From: Mauremys mutica
Lineage: Eukaryota; Chordata; Testudines; Geoemydidae
NCBI RefSeq assembly: GCF_020497125.1
Contig: NC_059080.1
Coordinates: 45,573,563-45,637,562, forward strand
Direction: 5' to 3'
DNA: 64,000 nt
The notes beneath the pieces were generated by a model that was not told the origin of the DNA, made no database searches, and saw nothing but the letters and a program-made list of their open reading frames with translations. Below, in pieces: positions 32,735 to 45,050 of this stretch (the first letter of the stretch is position 1; every line of letters starts with the position of its first letter). A program made the position numbers and the translations under genes.

Positions 32735-32860
32735 GCTTGTCCTGGCACTTTGGGTAAGTCATTTGCCTTCTCTATGCCTCAGTTTCCCCATCTATAGTAC
32801 TGGCCTAGCTTTGTAAAGTGTTTTGAGATTGGCAAGGTGAGGCTCTATCAGTGGTACTGT
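32735..32860 (+). mobile_element. MIR-like SINE core and tail fragment
   Basis: The text 'tttgggtaagtcatttgcct', 'atgcctcagtttccccatct' and 'tttgtaaagtgttttgagat' gives the core and tail; the tRNA head is absent. It adjoins the right end of the Harbinger element, which may have inserted into an older SINE: the nearly full-length SINE at 29776-29980 lies on the other side. Confidence 0.6.
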
Positions 32861-34619
32861 TTGGATGACAACTAGTACAAATGGCTGTGCAGTGACTTCC
32901 AAACGCACCTCCAATGGGTTTTGATTTATTCCAGAAATAAAATACTGTTTCCATTCTGCCCCCATTAAAACAATCATGGGGCCAAATTCCTTCCTAAGCA
33001 GGAATGCAGAGGTAACTCCAGAGTTTCCTTGGTTGAGCTGGTTGCAGACTTTCCAACTGAACATTTTTTCTATGGAAAAATGCCATTTTGTTCACCTTGA
33101 AACTTTCCACAGGGAAGGTTGATTTAGATTAAGTTTTTTTTTTTAGAAAAAAAAATCCAGAACAGAATGCTTTTGATTTTGTTTGCTTTTAAATTACTTT
33201 TCAATTTTTAAATTTTATATTCCATTATACATTATAAAATAGCAAAAAGTCAAAATCAAAATGAAACATTCTAACTGACCCCAAACTAAATATTTTTGAA
33301 AATGGCATTTCATGAGAAGTTTTGAAATCTTTGGTTTTGTTCTGACTTGGAGCTGAAACAAATTTCAAAATTGCAAAATTTCCAATGACACTGGAAATTC
33401 CAAGTTCCCTCCCATCTCGGTTCCTAGGATGCTTCCCTTGGGAGGTGGGGGTTCCGCACCCACAAATCCTCAGAGACCCATGCAGAAGGGTGCTTTGGAA
33501 GTAAATACCATACACAGAAATCCTCTACAGGCTGGTTCTGGGACTCTCCTCTGGCCCCTGGGCTGTGCGTCTGCATAGGACTGGGCACTGCTAGGCTGCA
33601 GCTGACTGGTGCTTTCCACAGCATGGTGAGTCACCAGAAGTTAACAGCGCTTCAGACTCCATGGAGCTAGAGCCCTGCTTGCAAGGGGAGAAAGGAGCAC
33701 AGTATGGAGCTGGAATCCCCTCTCCTCCTGCCCTGTTGAGGTGCAGGTTCCCCTCACTTCTGAGTGCTAATGCAGAAGGGCCTGGGTAGATTACGTGGAA
33801 TGGCCATACCCAACTCCTCCCAGATATTTGGGGGCTGAAGGTTGTGCCATGCATCCCCCAAAAGATAATTTTCTCCAGCTTTGTAGCTAGGGTCTGGATT
33901 TGACCTGTTAACTCAACCTGCTGAGCCAGTAATATCCCTGGGCAGGTGATATACAGATGGGCCAGGGTTTTTTAGATTTGTTAGGACTTCTGTGATTCCC
34001 AAAGACAAACCTTAGGAGTTAGCAAAGGGAAAGACCTGTCAGGCCTCCCAGTCCATCTCCAAGAAGGCCCATGTGGGACAGTTGCTAGAGTATTTGTCCA
34101 GCCAGGTGTTTTAAACTCCAAGCAATGGGGTTTCCGCAGCCCAGAGCTGCCAACAATCCCCCTAGCTGCAGGGACTCCCAGCATACACCCAGGCATGCCC
34201 CAGTGCTGGAGGTCAGCGTAGTGTCACTCATGCTGTGCTTATAGCATTGGAGAAATTCTCCCCCAGCTATCAGCTAGCTGTTCAGAGCCCCTGTGTGCTG
34301 CCGCAGTTGTGCATGGGTATTGGCGTGGAGGGAGAATTTCACCCTCTGGATCTTGCTCACCATTTGGAAGTTTTTCCTGCTGTTCAGCATATATTTTCTT
34401 TGGTTGGTTTCATCCCAAGAGTAGCCCTGAGCAACCACTGAAGTGAAGCATTTATGCTGACTGAGCTTGTTTCCCTAGGTGGGAATCTCCTCTAGTGAAA
34501 TCTAGCAGGCTGTAGGAAACCTGATTCCTTAGGTATTGCAGCTGATCCATCAATAGGCATCTGAATTGCCAGGTTGGGCTTTTAATTTCTCCCTCCCTTC
34601 TGCTGCCTCAGGTTGCTTG
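32861..34619. other. non-coding stretch with AT-rich old repeat
   Basis: At 33060-33400 there is AT-rich sequence with phrases such as 'tgaaaatggcatttcatgag' that look like an old DNA-element family. The rest has no recognised gene. Confidence 0.4.
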
Positions 34620-34806
34620 GGGGGAAGGGATAGCTCTGTGTTTTGAGCATTGGCCTGCTAAACCCAGGGTTGTGAGTTCAATCCTTGAGGGAGCCACTTA
34701 GGGATCTGGGGCAAAATAAGTACTTGGTCCTGCTAGTGAAGGCAGGGGGCTGGACTCAATGGCTTTTCAGGGTCCCTTCCTGTTCTATGAGATAGGTATA
34801 TCTCCA
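34620..34806 (+). mobile_element. turtle-type tRNA SINE with CR1-like tail
   Basis: This is the second copy of the family at 2115. The head is 'aagggatagctctgtgtttt', a B-box-like gagttcaatcc lies at 34674-34684, the tail is 'gggctggactcaatggcttt', and it ends at 'tatctccatatatt'. Confidence 0.8.
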
Positions 34807-36670
34807 TATATTTGCTTCCTAGTCTGGAATCCTGCTGTTTTGAATTTGATCTCTGGTGTGACTCCACTGCAGTTAATGGCAATGCACCAGGTGTGGGGAT
34901 GAATGGTCTAGTTTGTTAGTGGTGTCTGCCACGCTTTCGCCATTGGGACTGTGATGGGTCACAGCAAAACGTCTGTGTCACACCTTGTCACATGTCTGTG
35001 TAATGTCACCATGGAGCACTGGGCAAGGTGCCAGAAATCAGGGTGGATCACTTAGTTTCACTGCCACTCTCCAGCGAGAGAATTGCAGTCAAATGGCTGT
35101 AGCTGCCCTTCAAAAGGCACTGCCTGTTTTATACGACACTTAAAGAATCAACAAGGAAGAAACCAGCTAGAAATTCAGTGTTTGCTTCCTTGTGTTTGAG
35201 GCTGTTTGAGATTGGATTTAGTGCCAGACAGACAGCTCTGGAGACAGAAGGCCACAAAGTAGGAAGAGCAGGGGCATCATCAGGACCAATACCTTGCCAA
35301 AATGGCAAAATGCCAAAACCCTGACCCAGAGGGGAGATTTGTACCTGATGTCCTGAGTTGCTGAGCACCTGCTGCTGCATAGGCATGGGTTAGAGCCACG
35401 AGTACTCAGAACCTCTGAGACTCAGTGCCCTGCTGACTCTTTGCCTCTCTGCTGAGGCTGTCAACACATTATTGCCATAGCAACTCCCATGATGCACCAG
35501 TTTGGTTCATCCCAGAGGAGATGGTGGTGCATCATGGGAGATGTAGTCCTGCCAAAGAGGCCAGCCCATATCGGAGAATGAGGTGGATGCAGATTAAAGT
35601 TGATCTGATGCCAAACAAAACGGTTTGATTTGGTTCCCCAAACAGAAATGTTTCACTTTTGATCGACCCAACCCCACATAAAAACTTCTGTTTAGATTTT
35701 CCTGAGGGAAAACCAAAATTTTGTGGCAAAATTGGCATTTTCCTAAGGAAGATCTTGATCTTTGTGGAAATTGCATTTTCTATCAGAAAAGGACTTTTCA
35801 ACGGAAAAGTCCCAACTAGCCGTGCCAGTGACACTGCTTCACTGAGGAAATGGACCAAGATTCTATCTCCACCTCATTTCACATTGGCCACTAACAAGCC
35901 AATAGTCGGCTATGACATTTGATCATTCCAGGGACAGATTTTCAAAAGAGCTCTGTTCTCAAGGTGTCACTCATTACCAGATTTTTAGAAGGGCTCAATC
36001 CAAGAGGCCCTCCATCTGCGAGGAGGTTGTGTCCCTTGGGGATTAGCTTTGATGATGATGAGCACGTTGAGTGCATGTTGGGTGCTGAGTAGTTCTGAAA
36101 ATGTGGCCCCAATTGTGGGTGCGGATGCTGCAAACTCTGACCTTGATAACATGGCCTGGAGGGTTACCCTCCCCCAGCGGGGAGACTAACCCACGGACCC
36201 CGCCCCTTCCGCTCATGGCCCCACATGGCCGGAGGAACCCCAAGCCCCTCCTTCCCACTGGAGAAGACCTGGCCCACCCACCCCATCTGCCCTGAGCCAC
36301 TGGCCGGCTGGCCTCAGCTACAATGGCCGGTCCCAGTGCTGAGTCGGACTGCTGGCCCGGCCACCCAGGACTGCCCCAGTCCCTGGCCTCTGACGGGCCC
36401 GAGCTCCAGGCCGCTGGCTGGAGCTGAGCCTTCGCCAGCTTCAGAGGAGAGAGGAAGGGAGCAGGGCCTCGGAGTGGAGCATAGGCAGGGCCACGGCCTG
36501 GGTTAGGAAAGGCTTAGCCTGCTCTGGCCTTTGATACCTGCCGCCCATGCTCGTTGACTGGGCAGGATACACCCAGCAGCCAGTAGAGGCGAAAGGCTTC
36601 TGATCCCATTCTCACATGAGCTGTCTAGTGGAAGGGTCTTTAGCAGTTATATCACTGTAGTGCCATGGTG
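34807..36670. other. non-coding stretch with two small element traces
   Basis: At 35482-35542 two inverted arms ('actcccatgatgcacca' and 'tggtgcatcatgggag') mark a short foldback element. At 35620-35830 phrases such as 'ggacttttcaacggaaaag' suggest an old DNA element. No gene was recognised. Confidence 0.45.
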
Positions 36671-36677
36671 TAGATCA

Positions 36678-37958
36678 GAGGTCTCCAATCTTTTAACACC
36701 CAAGATCACTTTTTGAATTTAAGGGGTTTAATAACCTCAACTATACATACAATATGATGCGGGCTAATTTAGCTACAACTGATCAGGAAAGAGATCTTGG
36801 AGTCATCGTGGAAAGTTCTCTGAAGATGTCCACGCAGTGTACAGCGGTAGTCAACATGGCAACAGCATGTTAGGAATAATTTAAAAAGGGATAGAGAATA
36901 AGACGGAGAATATCTTATTGCCTGTCAAGGTTTCCTCCCCCAACTCTGAACTTTAGGGTACAGATGTGGGGACCTGCATGGACCCTTCTAAGCTTAATTC
37001 CTATCTTAGATCTGGTAACACTGCCACCAGCCAGAGATCAGTGTCTGGCACACTTTCTGTTTCCCCAAAACCTTCCCTGGGGAACACAGATCCAAATACC
37101 TTGGATCTTAAAACAAGGAGAAATTAACCATCCCCCCATCTTTCCCCCCAGACTTTCCCCTCCCTGGGTTGCCTTGAGAGGCTTCACACAGATCCAAACT
37201 CCTTGGATCTTAAAACAAAGAGGAATTAACCATCCCCCCTCCCTTTTTCCCCCACCAATCCCTGGTGAGTTCAGACCCAATCCCCTTGGGTCTTAAAACA
37301 AGGAAAAATCAATCAGGTTCTTAAAAAGAAAGCTTTTAATTAAAGAAAGAAAAGGTAAAAATTATCTCTGTAAAATCAGGATGGAAAATGCATTACAGGG
37401 TACTCAGATTCATAGAGACCAGAGGGACCCCCCACCCAGCCTTAGATTCAAAGTTACAGCAAACAGAGGTAAAAATCCTTCCAGCAAAAGAAACATTCAC
37501 AAGCTGAGAAAACAAACAGAAGACTAACACACCTTGCCTGGCTATTACTTACAATTTTGAAACATGAAAGACGGATTCAGAAAGATTTGGAGAGCCTGGA
37601 TGTATCTGGTCCCTCTTAGTCCCAAGAGCGAACAACAACAGAAACAAAGAGCACAAACAAAGACTTCCCTCCACCAAGATTTGAAAGTATCTTGTCCCCT
37701 CATTGGTCCTCTGGTCAGGTGTCAGCCAGGTTTACTGAGCTTCTTAACCCTTTACAGGTAAAAGAGACATTAACCCTTAACTATCTGTTTATGACATTGC
37801 CCTTATATAAATCCATGGTACACCCACATCTTGAATAGTGAGTACAGATGTGGTCTCCTCACCACATCTGAGAGAGGGGAGGATGGAGTGAGCAGGGTAG
37901 GGCTTTGGGGAAGGGGCGGGGCTTTGGGGAAGGGGTGGGGTAGATCCTGGGTTGCCCT
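36678..37958 (+). mobile_element. CR1 fragment in sense orientation, interrupted by a solo LTR
   Basis: A short hAT-like end (cagaggtctccaatctttta, 36678-36733) is followed by CR1 reverse transcriptase sequence at 36738-36922. This continues at 37797-37870 after the LTR. It encodes the segment seen antisense at 39185-38925 (for example LGVIVESSLKMSTQC). The copy then diverges into a G-rich element fragment (37871-37958). It lies in inverted orientation to the main CR1 just downstream. Confidence 0.8.
36923..37796. mobile_element. solo LTR of a Gypsy-type element
   Basis: The 874-bp LTR starts tgtcaagg and ends tatgaca. It is flanked by exact 5-bp duplications ttgcc at 36918-36922 and 37797-37801. 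The CR1 text reads straight through when the LTR is removed. Its start resembles that of the Gypsy LTR at 2902, and both contain 'ttaaccctttacaggta'. Confidence 0.92.
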
Positions 37959-38173
37959 TACATAAGAATATAAGAATGGCCGCACTGGGTCAGACCAAAG
38001 GTCCATCTAGCCCAGTATCCTGTCTACCGACAGTGGCCAATGGCAGGTGCCCCAGAGGGAGTGAACCTAACAGATAATGATCAAGTGATCTCTCTCCTGC
38101 CATCCATCTCCACCCTCTGACAAACAGAGGCTAGGGACACCATTCCTTACCTGTCCTGGCTAATAGCCATGAA

Positions 38174-38528
38174 CAGGGGCGGCTCTAGGAATTGCACCGC
38201 CCCAAGCAGGGCGGCACGCCGTGGGGGGCGCTCTGGCGGTCGCCGGTCCCGCGGCTCCGGTGGACCTCCTGCAGACGTGCCTGCGGAGTGTCCGCTGGTC
38301 CCGTGGCTCTGGTGGACCTCCTGCAGACGTGACTGCGGAGGGTCCGCTGGTCCCGCGGCTCCGGTGGACCTCCCGCAGGCACGCCTGCGGATGCTCCACC
38401 GGAGCCGTGGGACCAGCGGACCCTCCGCAGGCATGCCTGCGGGAGGTCCACCGGAGCCGCCTGCCACCCTCCCGCGGCACGCCGCCCCAAGCACGCGCTT
38501 GGCGCGCTGGGGTCTGGAGCCGGCCCTG
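38174..38528. mobile_element. hAT-type miniature element with internal repeats
   Basis: The ends are caggggcggctctagg and 'ctggagccggccctg'. An exact 8-bp duplication gccatgaa flanks it (38166-38173 and 38529-38536) within the CR1 3' region. The interior holds roughly three direct copies of a unit of about 60 bp ('tccgctggtcccgcggctcc'), followed by inverted copies, so it can fold strongly. The same family occurs at 57789 and 61285. Confidence 0.93.
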
Positions 38529-38536
38529 GCCATGAA

Positions 38537-41494
38537 TGCACCTAACCTCCATGAATTTATCCAGTTCTCTTTTAAATGCTGTTATAGTCCTAGCCTTCAC
38601 AACCTCCTCAGGTAAGGAGTTCCACAAGCTGACTGTGCGCTGTGTGAAGAAGAACTTCCTTTTATTTGTTTTAAACCTGCTGCCTATTAATTTCATTTGG
38701 TGACCCCTAGTTCTTGTATTATGGGAATAAGTAAATAACTTTTCCTTATCTACTTTCTCCACATCACTTATGATTTTATATACCTCTATCATATCCCCTC
38801 TTAGTCTCCTTTTTTCCAAGCTGAAAAGTCCTAGCTCTTTAATCTCTCCTCATATGGGACCTGTTCCAAACCCCTAATCATTTTAGTTGCCCTTCTCTGA
38901 ACCTTTTCTAGTGCCAGTATATCTTTTTTGAGATGAGGCTACCACATCTGTATGCAGTATTTAAGATGTGGGCGTACCATCGATTTATATAAGGGCAATA
39001 ATATATTCTCCTTCTTATTCTCTATCCCCTTTTTAATGATTCCTAACATCCTGTTTGCTTTTTTGACCGCCTCTGCACACTGCGTGGACATCTTCAGAGA
39101 ACTATCCACGATGACTCCAAGATCTTTTTCCTGATTTGTTGTAGCTAAATTAGCCCCCATCATATTGTATGTGTAGTTGGGGGTATTTTTTCCAATGTGC
39201 ATTACTTTACATTTATCCACATTACATTTCATTTGCTATTTTGTTGCCCAATCACTTAGTTTTGTGAGATCTGTTTGAACTTCTTCACAGTCTGCTTTGG
39301 TCTTAACTATCTTGAGCAGTTTAGTATCATCTGCAAACTTTGCCACCTCACTTTTTACCCCTTTCTCCAGATCATTTATGAATAAGTTGACTAGGATTGG
39401 TCCTAGGACTGACCCTTGGAGAACACCACTTGTTACCCCTCTCCATTCTGAGAATTTACCATTTATTCCTACCCTTTGTTCCCTGTCTTTTAACCAGTTC
39501 TCAATCCATGAAAGGACCTTCCCTCTTATCCCATGACAACTTAATTTACGCAAGAGCCTTTGGTGAGGGACCTTGTCAAAGGCTTTCTGGAAATCTAAGT
39601 ACACTATGTCCACTGGATCCCCCTTGTCCACATGTTTGTTGGCCCCTTCAAAGAACTCTAATAGATTAGTAAGACACAATTTCCCTTTACAGAAACCATG
39701 TTGACTTTTGCCCAACAATTTATGTTCTTCTAGATGTCTGACAATTTTATTCTTTGCTATTGTTTTGCCTAATTTGCCCGGTACCGACATTAGACTTACT
39801 GGTCTGTAATTGCCAGGATCACGTCTAGAGCCCTTTTTAAATATTGGTGTTACATTAACTATCTTCTAGTCGTTGGGTACAGAGGCCGATTTAAAGGACA
39901 GGTGACAAACCCTAGTTAATAGTTCCGCAACTTCACATTTGAGTTCTTTCAGGACTCTTGGGTGAATACCATCTGGTCCCGGTGACTTGTTAATGTTAAG
40001 TTTATCAATTAATTCCAAAACCTCCTCTAGTGACACTTCAATCTGTGACAGTTCCTCAGATTTGTCACCTACAAAAGCCGGCTCAGGTTTGGGAATCTCC
40101 CTAACATCCTCAGCTGTGAAGACTGAAACAAAGAATCCGTTTAGTTTCTCCGCAATAGGTTTATCGTCTTTAAGTGCTCCTTTTGTATCTCAATCATCAA
40201 GGGGCCCCACTGGTTGTTTAGCAGGCTTCCTGCTTCTGATGTACTTAAAAAACATTTTGTTATTACCTTTTGAATTTTTGGCTAGCCATTCTTCAGACTC
40301 TTCTTTGGCTTTTCTTATTACATTTTTACACTTAATTTGGCAGTGTTTATGCTCCTTTCTATTTACCTCACTAGGATTTGACTTCCACTTTTTAAAGGAA
40401 GTCTTTTTATCTCTCACTGCTTCTTTTACATGCTTGTTAAACCACGGTGACTCTTTTTTAGTTCTTTTACTGTTTTTCTTAATTTGGGGTATACGTTTAA
40501 GTTGGGCCTCTATTATGGTGTCTTTGCAAAGCATCCATGCAACTTGCAGGGATTTCACTTTAGTCACTGTACCTTTTAATTTCTGTTTAACTAATCCCCT
40601 CATTTTTGCATAGTTCCCCTTTCTGAAATTAAATGCCACAGTGCTGGGCTGTTGAGATGTTCTTCCCACCACAGGGATGTTAGATGTTGTTATATTATGG
40701 TCACTATTTCCAAGCGGTCCTGTTATAGTTACCTCTTGGACAAGCTCCTGTGCTCCACTCATGACTAAATCTAGAGTTTCCTCTCCCCTTGTGGGTTCCC
40801 ATACCAGCTGCTCCAAGAAGCAGTCATTTAAAGTATCAAGAAATTTTGTGTCTGCATTTCATCCTGAGGTGACATGTTTCCAGTCAATATGGGGATAATT
40901 GAAATCCCCCACTTTTATTGAGTTCTTAATTTTGATAACCTCTCTAATTTCCCTTAGCATTTCATCCTCACTATCACTGTCCTGGTCAGGTGGTCGATAA
41001 TAGATCCCTAATTCTTATATTCTTATTAGAGCATGAAATTACTATCCATAGAGATTCTATGGAACATGTGGCTTCACTTACGATTTTTACTTAATTTGAT
41101 TCTACATTTTCTTTCACGTATAGTGCCACTCCTCCCCCGCACGACCTGTTCTGTCCTTCCGATATATTTTGTACCCCGGAATGATTGTGTCCCATTGATT
41201 GTTCTCCGTCCACCAGGTTTCTGTGATGTCTATTATATCAATATCCTCCTTTATCACGAGGCACTCTAGTTCACCCATCTTATTATTTAGACTTCTAGCA
41301 TTTGTGTACAAGCACTTTAAAAACGTGTCACTGTTTATTTGTCTGCCCTTTTGTGATGTGTCCGATTCTTTATGTGAATGTTTCTCATCTGATCTGGCCC
41401 TTACGTTATCCTCTTCCATCCTCTGCTCCTGACTATAACCTAGAGAATCTCTATTAATAGACTCTCCTCTAAGAGAAGTCTCTGTCCGATCCAT
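38537..41494 (-). pseudogene. CR1 ORF2 remnant (endonuclease, reverse transcriptase)
   Basis: In protein order on the minus strand, the apurinic-type endonuclease N-terminus is at 41494-41114 (CLYTNARSLNNKMGELECL, ITETWW). The endonuclease C-terminus and linker follow at 40816-40190 (GNSDHNIT, SPWFNKHVKEAVRDKK). Reverse transcriptase fingers and palm are at 39790-39236 (YLDFQKAFDKVPHQRLLRKL, GVLQGSVLGPILVNLFINDL, and the catalytic FADDTKL). The thumb is at 39232-38939 and the C-terminal tail at 38819-38537 ([20 protein letters not shown]). The domains are in the right order but in several frames separated by stops. An intact protein would nick target DNA and copy CR1 RNA in place. Confidence 0.92.
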
Positions 41495-42206
41495 GTGCTC
41501 CTCTGCAGCAGTCGACTTTCCCCCATCTCCTAGTTTAAAAACTGCTCTGCAACCTTTTTAATGTTAAGTGCCAGCAGTGTGGTTCCACTTTGGTTTAGGT
41601 GGAGCCCATCCTTCCTGTATAGGCTCCCCCTATCCCAAAAGTTTCTCCAATTCCTAATGAATCTAAACCCCTCCTCTCTCACCATCGTCTCATCCACGCT
41701 TTGAGACTCTGAAGCTCTGCCTGCCTATCTGGCCCTGCAGGTGGAACTGGGAGCATTTCTGAGAATGCCACCATAGAGGTCTTGGATTTCAGTCTCTTCC
41801 TTAGCAGCCTAAATTTGGCCACCAGGACGTCTCTCCTACCCTTCCCTATGTCATTGGTACCTACATGTACCATGACCACCGGCTCCTCCCCAGCACTACA
41901 CATAAGTCTATCCAGATGCCTTGAGAGATCTGCAACCTTTGCACCAGGCAGGCAAGTCACCATACGGTTCTCCTGCTCATCACAAATCCAACTATTTATG
42001 TTTCTAATGATCGAATCTCCCATTACTAACACCTGCCTTTTCCTAGTAACTGGTGTTCCCTCCCCTGGAGAGGTAACCTCAGTGCGAGAGGATACCCCAA
42101 CACCATCTGGAAGGAGGATCCCAACTATGGGAAGGTTTCCTTCTCTCGTAGACTGCTCTGCTTCCCTGGGCCTTTCATCCTCCTCAACAGCGCAGGGGCT
42201 GTCTGA

Positions 42207-45050
42207 AGAACTACGAAGAACTAGATGCTCTGCTATCATCAGTTCACCGCACAGACAAGCTGATCCTGCTTGGTGATTTTAATGCAAGAGTCGGATGCGA
42301 TGCCACAGCCTGGGAAGGAGTCATCGGGAAAAATGGAGTGGGAAAGTGTAACAGCAATGGTCTGTTACTGCTGAAAACTTGTGCAGCACATGACCTTCTG
42401 ATCACCAATACGGTCTTCTGCCTCCCTACCCGTAACAGGACTTCGTGGATGCATCCCCGTTCCAAGCACTGGCATCTGATCGACTATGTCATCATCAGGA
42501 GAAGGGACAGACAAGATGTCAGGGTTACAAAAGCTATGTGCGGCGCTGACTGCTGGACGGATCACAGGCTCATAGTATCTAAAATGAAGCTCCGTATGAT
42601 GCCGAAGAGACGACCACAAGGCTGTAAGGCTCTCAAAAGGATCAACGTGTTGAAGCTGAAGAACAGCCGCATCACTGAAAATCTAGCAGAAGACCTAGAG
42701 AATGAGCTTGCTGATCTTCGTATTGAGGATGACGCTGAGAGAGACTGGGAGCGATTCCGCAACACTGTCCATACAGCTGCATCGAAGGTATTGGGGCCCT
42801 CCACATGCAGGCGGCAAGACTGGTTTGATGAAAATGATGCAGAAATCCAGGCCTTACTTGCTGAGAAGCACCGCCTGCATCGCGCATATCAGAACGATCC
42901 ATCCTCAGCGGCAAAGAAGACTGCCTTTATCAACGCTCGCAGAACAGTACAGAACCGACTGTGCAAAATGCGGGACTTGTGGCTGAGCGCCAAAGCAGAT
43001 GAAATACAGGCGTACGCGGACAGGAACGACTATAAGCAGTTCTATGAAGCCCTCAACACGCTCTATGGTCCACAGTCTTCTGGGAGCTTTCCCCTCCTGA
43101 AGTCTGATGGCATTGTGCTCCTTACAGAGAAGACGCAGATTCTCCAGAGATGGGCTGAACATTTTGAAGCAGTTCTCAACTGCCCCTCGTCATCAATGAT
43201 GAGGCCATTGACAAGATGCCCCAGGTTGCAGTCAATGACTCCATGGATGCTTCACCAGAAGAGGATGAAGTGAAGAAAGCCATCAACCAGCTGTCAAGTG
43301 GCAAATCCCCAGGGTCAGATGCCATACCAGCAGAGGTGTACAAAGTCGGTGGACCCGTGCTGCTACGGAAACTCACTGAGCTGTTTCAGTCCTTCTGGAA
43401 GCAGGGATCCATTCCACAGGAATTTAGAGACGCGTCCATTGTGCACCTCTATAAGAGGAAGGGCAGTCGCCAGGTATGCGACAATCACCGTGGAATCTTG
43501 CTGCTCTCTACAGCGGGGAAAGTTCTTGCACGGGTTTTGTTGAACCGACTGATCACTCACCTGGAGCAGGGCTTACTGCCAGAATCACAGTGCGGCTTCC
43601 GCAAGGGGCGTGGGACAATTGACATGATCTTCGCTGCGCGTCAGCTACAGGAGAAATGTCAAGAGCAGAACCGTGAACTCTACACAACTTTTGTGGACCT
43701 CACGAAAGCGTTCGACTCTGTCAGTCGCCAGGGCCTGTGGAGGATCATGTCGAAATTCGGCTGTCCAGACCGGTTCATACGAAAGGTACGTCAATTTCAT
43801 CACGGTATGATGGCTCGTGTCCTGGATAACAGTGAAACATCTGAGGCCTTCCCAGTCACCAACGGCGTCAAGCAAGGGTGTGTTTTAGCACCCACTTTGT
43901 TTAGCATGATATTCTCTGCCACTTTGACTGATGCCTTTCAACACTGCACTGAAGGAGTAGGCCTGAAGTACAGAACCGATGGGAAACTATTCAATCTGAG
44001 GCGACTGCGTGCCATCACCAAGGTGAAGGAAACTGTACTTCGAGACTTTCTCTTTGCCGATGACTGTGCTCTGAATGCTAGTACAGAGCCAGAAATGCAA
44101 GCCAGTATGGACAAGTTTTCATCTGCATGCAACAACTTCGGCCTCACCATTAACATCAAGAAGACTGAGGTAATGCACCAGCCAGCTCCCCATACTCTGT
44201 ACTCAGAACCGTCCATCACTGTAAATGGACAGAGACTTCAGGCAGTGGACCACTTCACGTACCTGGGCAGTACCCTTTCTCGAGCAGTGTCAATCGATGA
44301 TGAAGTAAAGTGCAGAATTGCTAAAACCAGCTCTGCATTTGGCCGATTGCGCTCCAATGTCTGGGAATGTCGAGGGATCAGCCTACCGACGAGGCTGAAG
44401 GTCTACTGAGCAGTGGTGCTTCCAACTCTGCTGTACGCCTGCGAGACGTGGACTGTCTATCGGAGTCATGCACGAAGGGTCAATCATTTCCACATTTCCT
44501 GTCTGCGAAAGCTTCTGAAAATCAGATGGCAGGACAAAGTGCCCGATACTGAAGTCCTTATCAGAGCCAGTCTGCCGTCAGTTCACACACTGCTGATGAG
44601 AGCCCAGACCAGATGGGCCGGACATGTCGTGAGAATGTCAGACGAGCGCATTCCTAAACAGCTCTTCTACGGAGAATTCGCCCAGGGAAAGCGCTCCCAC
44701 GGAGGACAAAAGAAGCGGTTCAAGGACACGCTGAAGACCTCTCTGAAGTCCCTTGAGATTAACACCGCCACATGGGAAACCCTCGCACTGAACCGTCCAG
44801 CATGGCGCAGCCTCATTCACATAGGCAGTAATACCTCTGAGGCGAGGCGTACTGCTGAGGCTGAAAGAAAGCGAGCTGCGCAAGTCCAGAGCTGCCCGCA
44901 CATCATCGACAGTGCCATCACATGTCTGCCCGACGTGTGACAGGACGTTCCATGCCCGAATCGGACTGATCAGTCATCTTCGGACGGACAGAATCCGGTC
45001 ATCGAAAGAATGAGTTGTTGAGGTCTTCGTCGACAACGATGGATGAACAT
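42207..45050 (+). mobile_element. RTE-like non-LTR retrotransposon, 5'-truncated
   Basis: A 31-bp target duplication at 42176-42206 and 45051-45081 flanks 2.84 kb of unrelated plus-strand LINE sequence inside CR1 ORF1. The element starts in the middle of an endonuclease domain, so its 5' end is missing. It ends shortly after a coding stop at 45012, with an AT-poor tail rich in 'gatgaacatcat'. There is no poly(A). The two duplications look identical by eye, suggesting a fairly recent insertion relative to its host CR1. Confidence 0.92.
42210..45012 (+). pseudogene. RTE-like endonuclease-reverse transcriptase with C-terminal C2H2 finger
   Basis: The frame at about 42210-43190 encodes the C-terminal half of an apurinic-type endonuclease ([37 protein letters not shown]) and a basic linker. 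After a one-base frameshift near 43193, the reverse transcriptase spans 43216-44409 (AINQLSSGKSPGSDAIPAE, TFVDLTKAFDSVSRQGLW, GVKQGCVLAPTLFSMIF, and the catalytic FADDCAL). A stop (tga) interrupts at 44407-44409. The same frame then resumes with VLPTLLYACETWTVYRSHAR and RAQTRWAGHVVRM. A last frameshift near 44925 leads to a finger, CPTCDRTFHARIGLISHLRT, ending at a stop at 45012. I place it near RTE-type LINEs; the exact clade is uncertain. Three lesions only, so it decayed little. Confidence 0.85.

Noticed and set aside
38160..38819. 219-codon antisense frame joining CR1 C-terminus to Gly/Pro-rich sequence, as a novel fusion gene
   Set aside because: The second half is a hAT insertion with exact 8-bp duplications; the frame continues only by chance.
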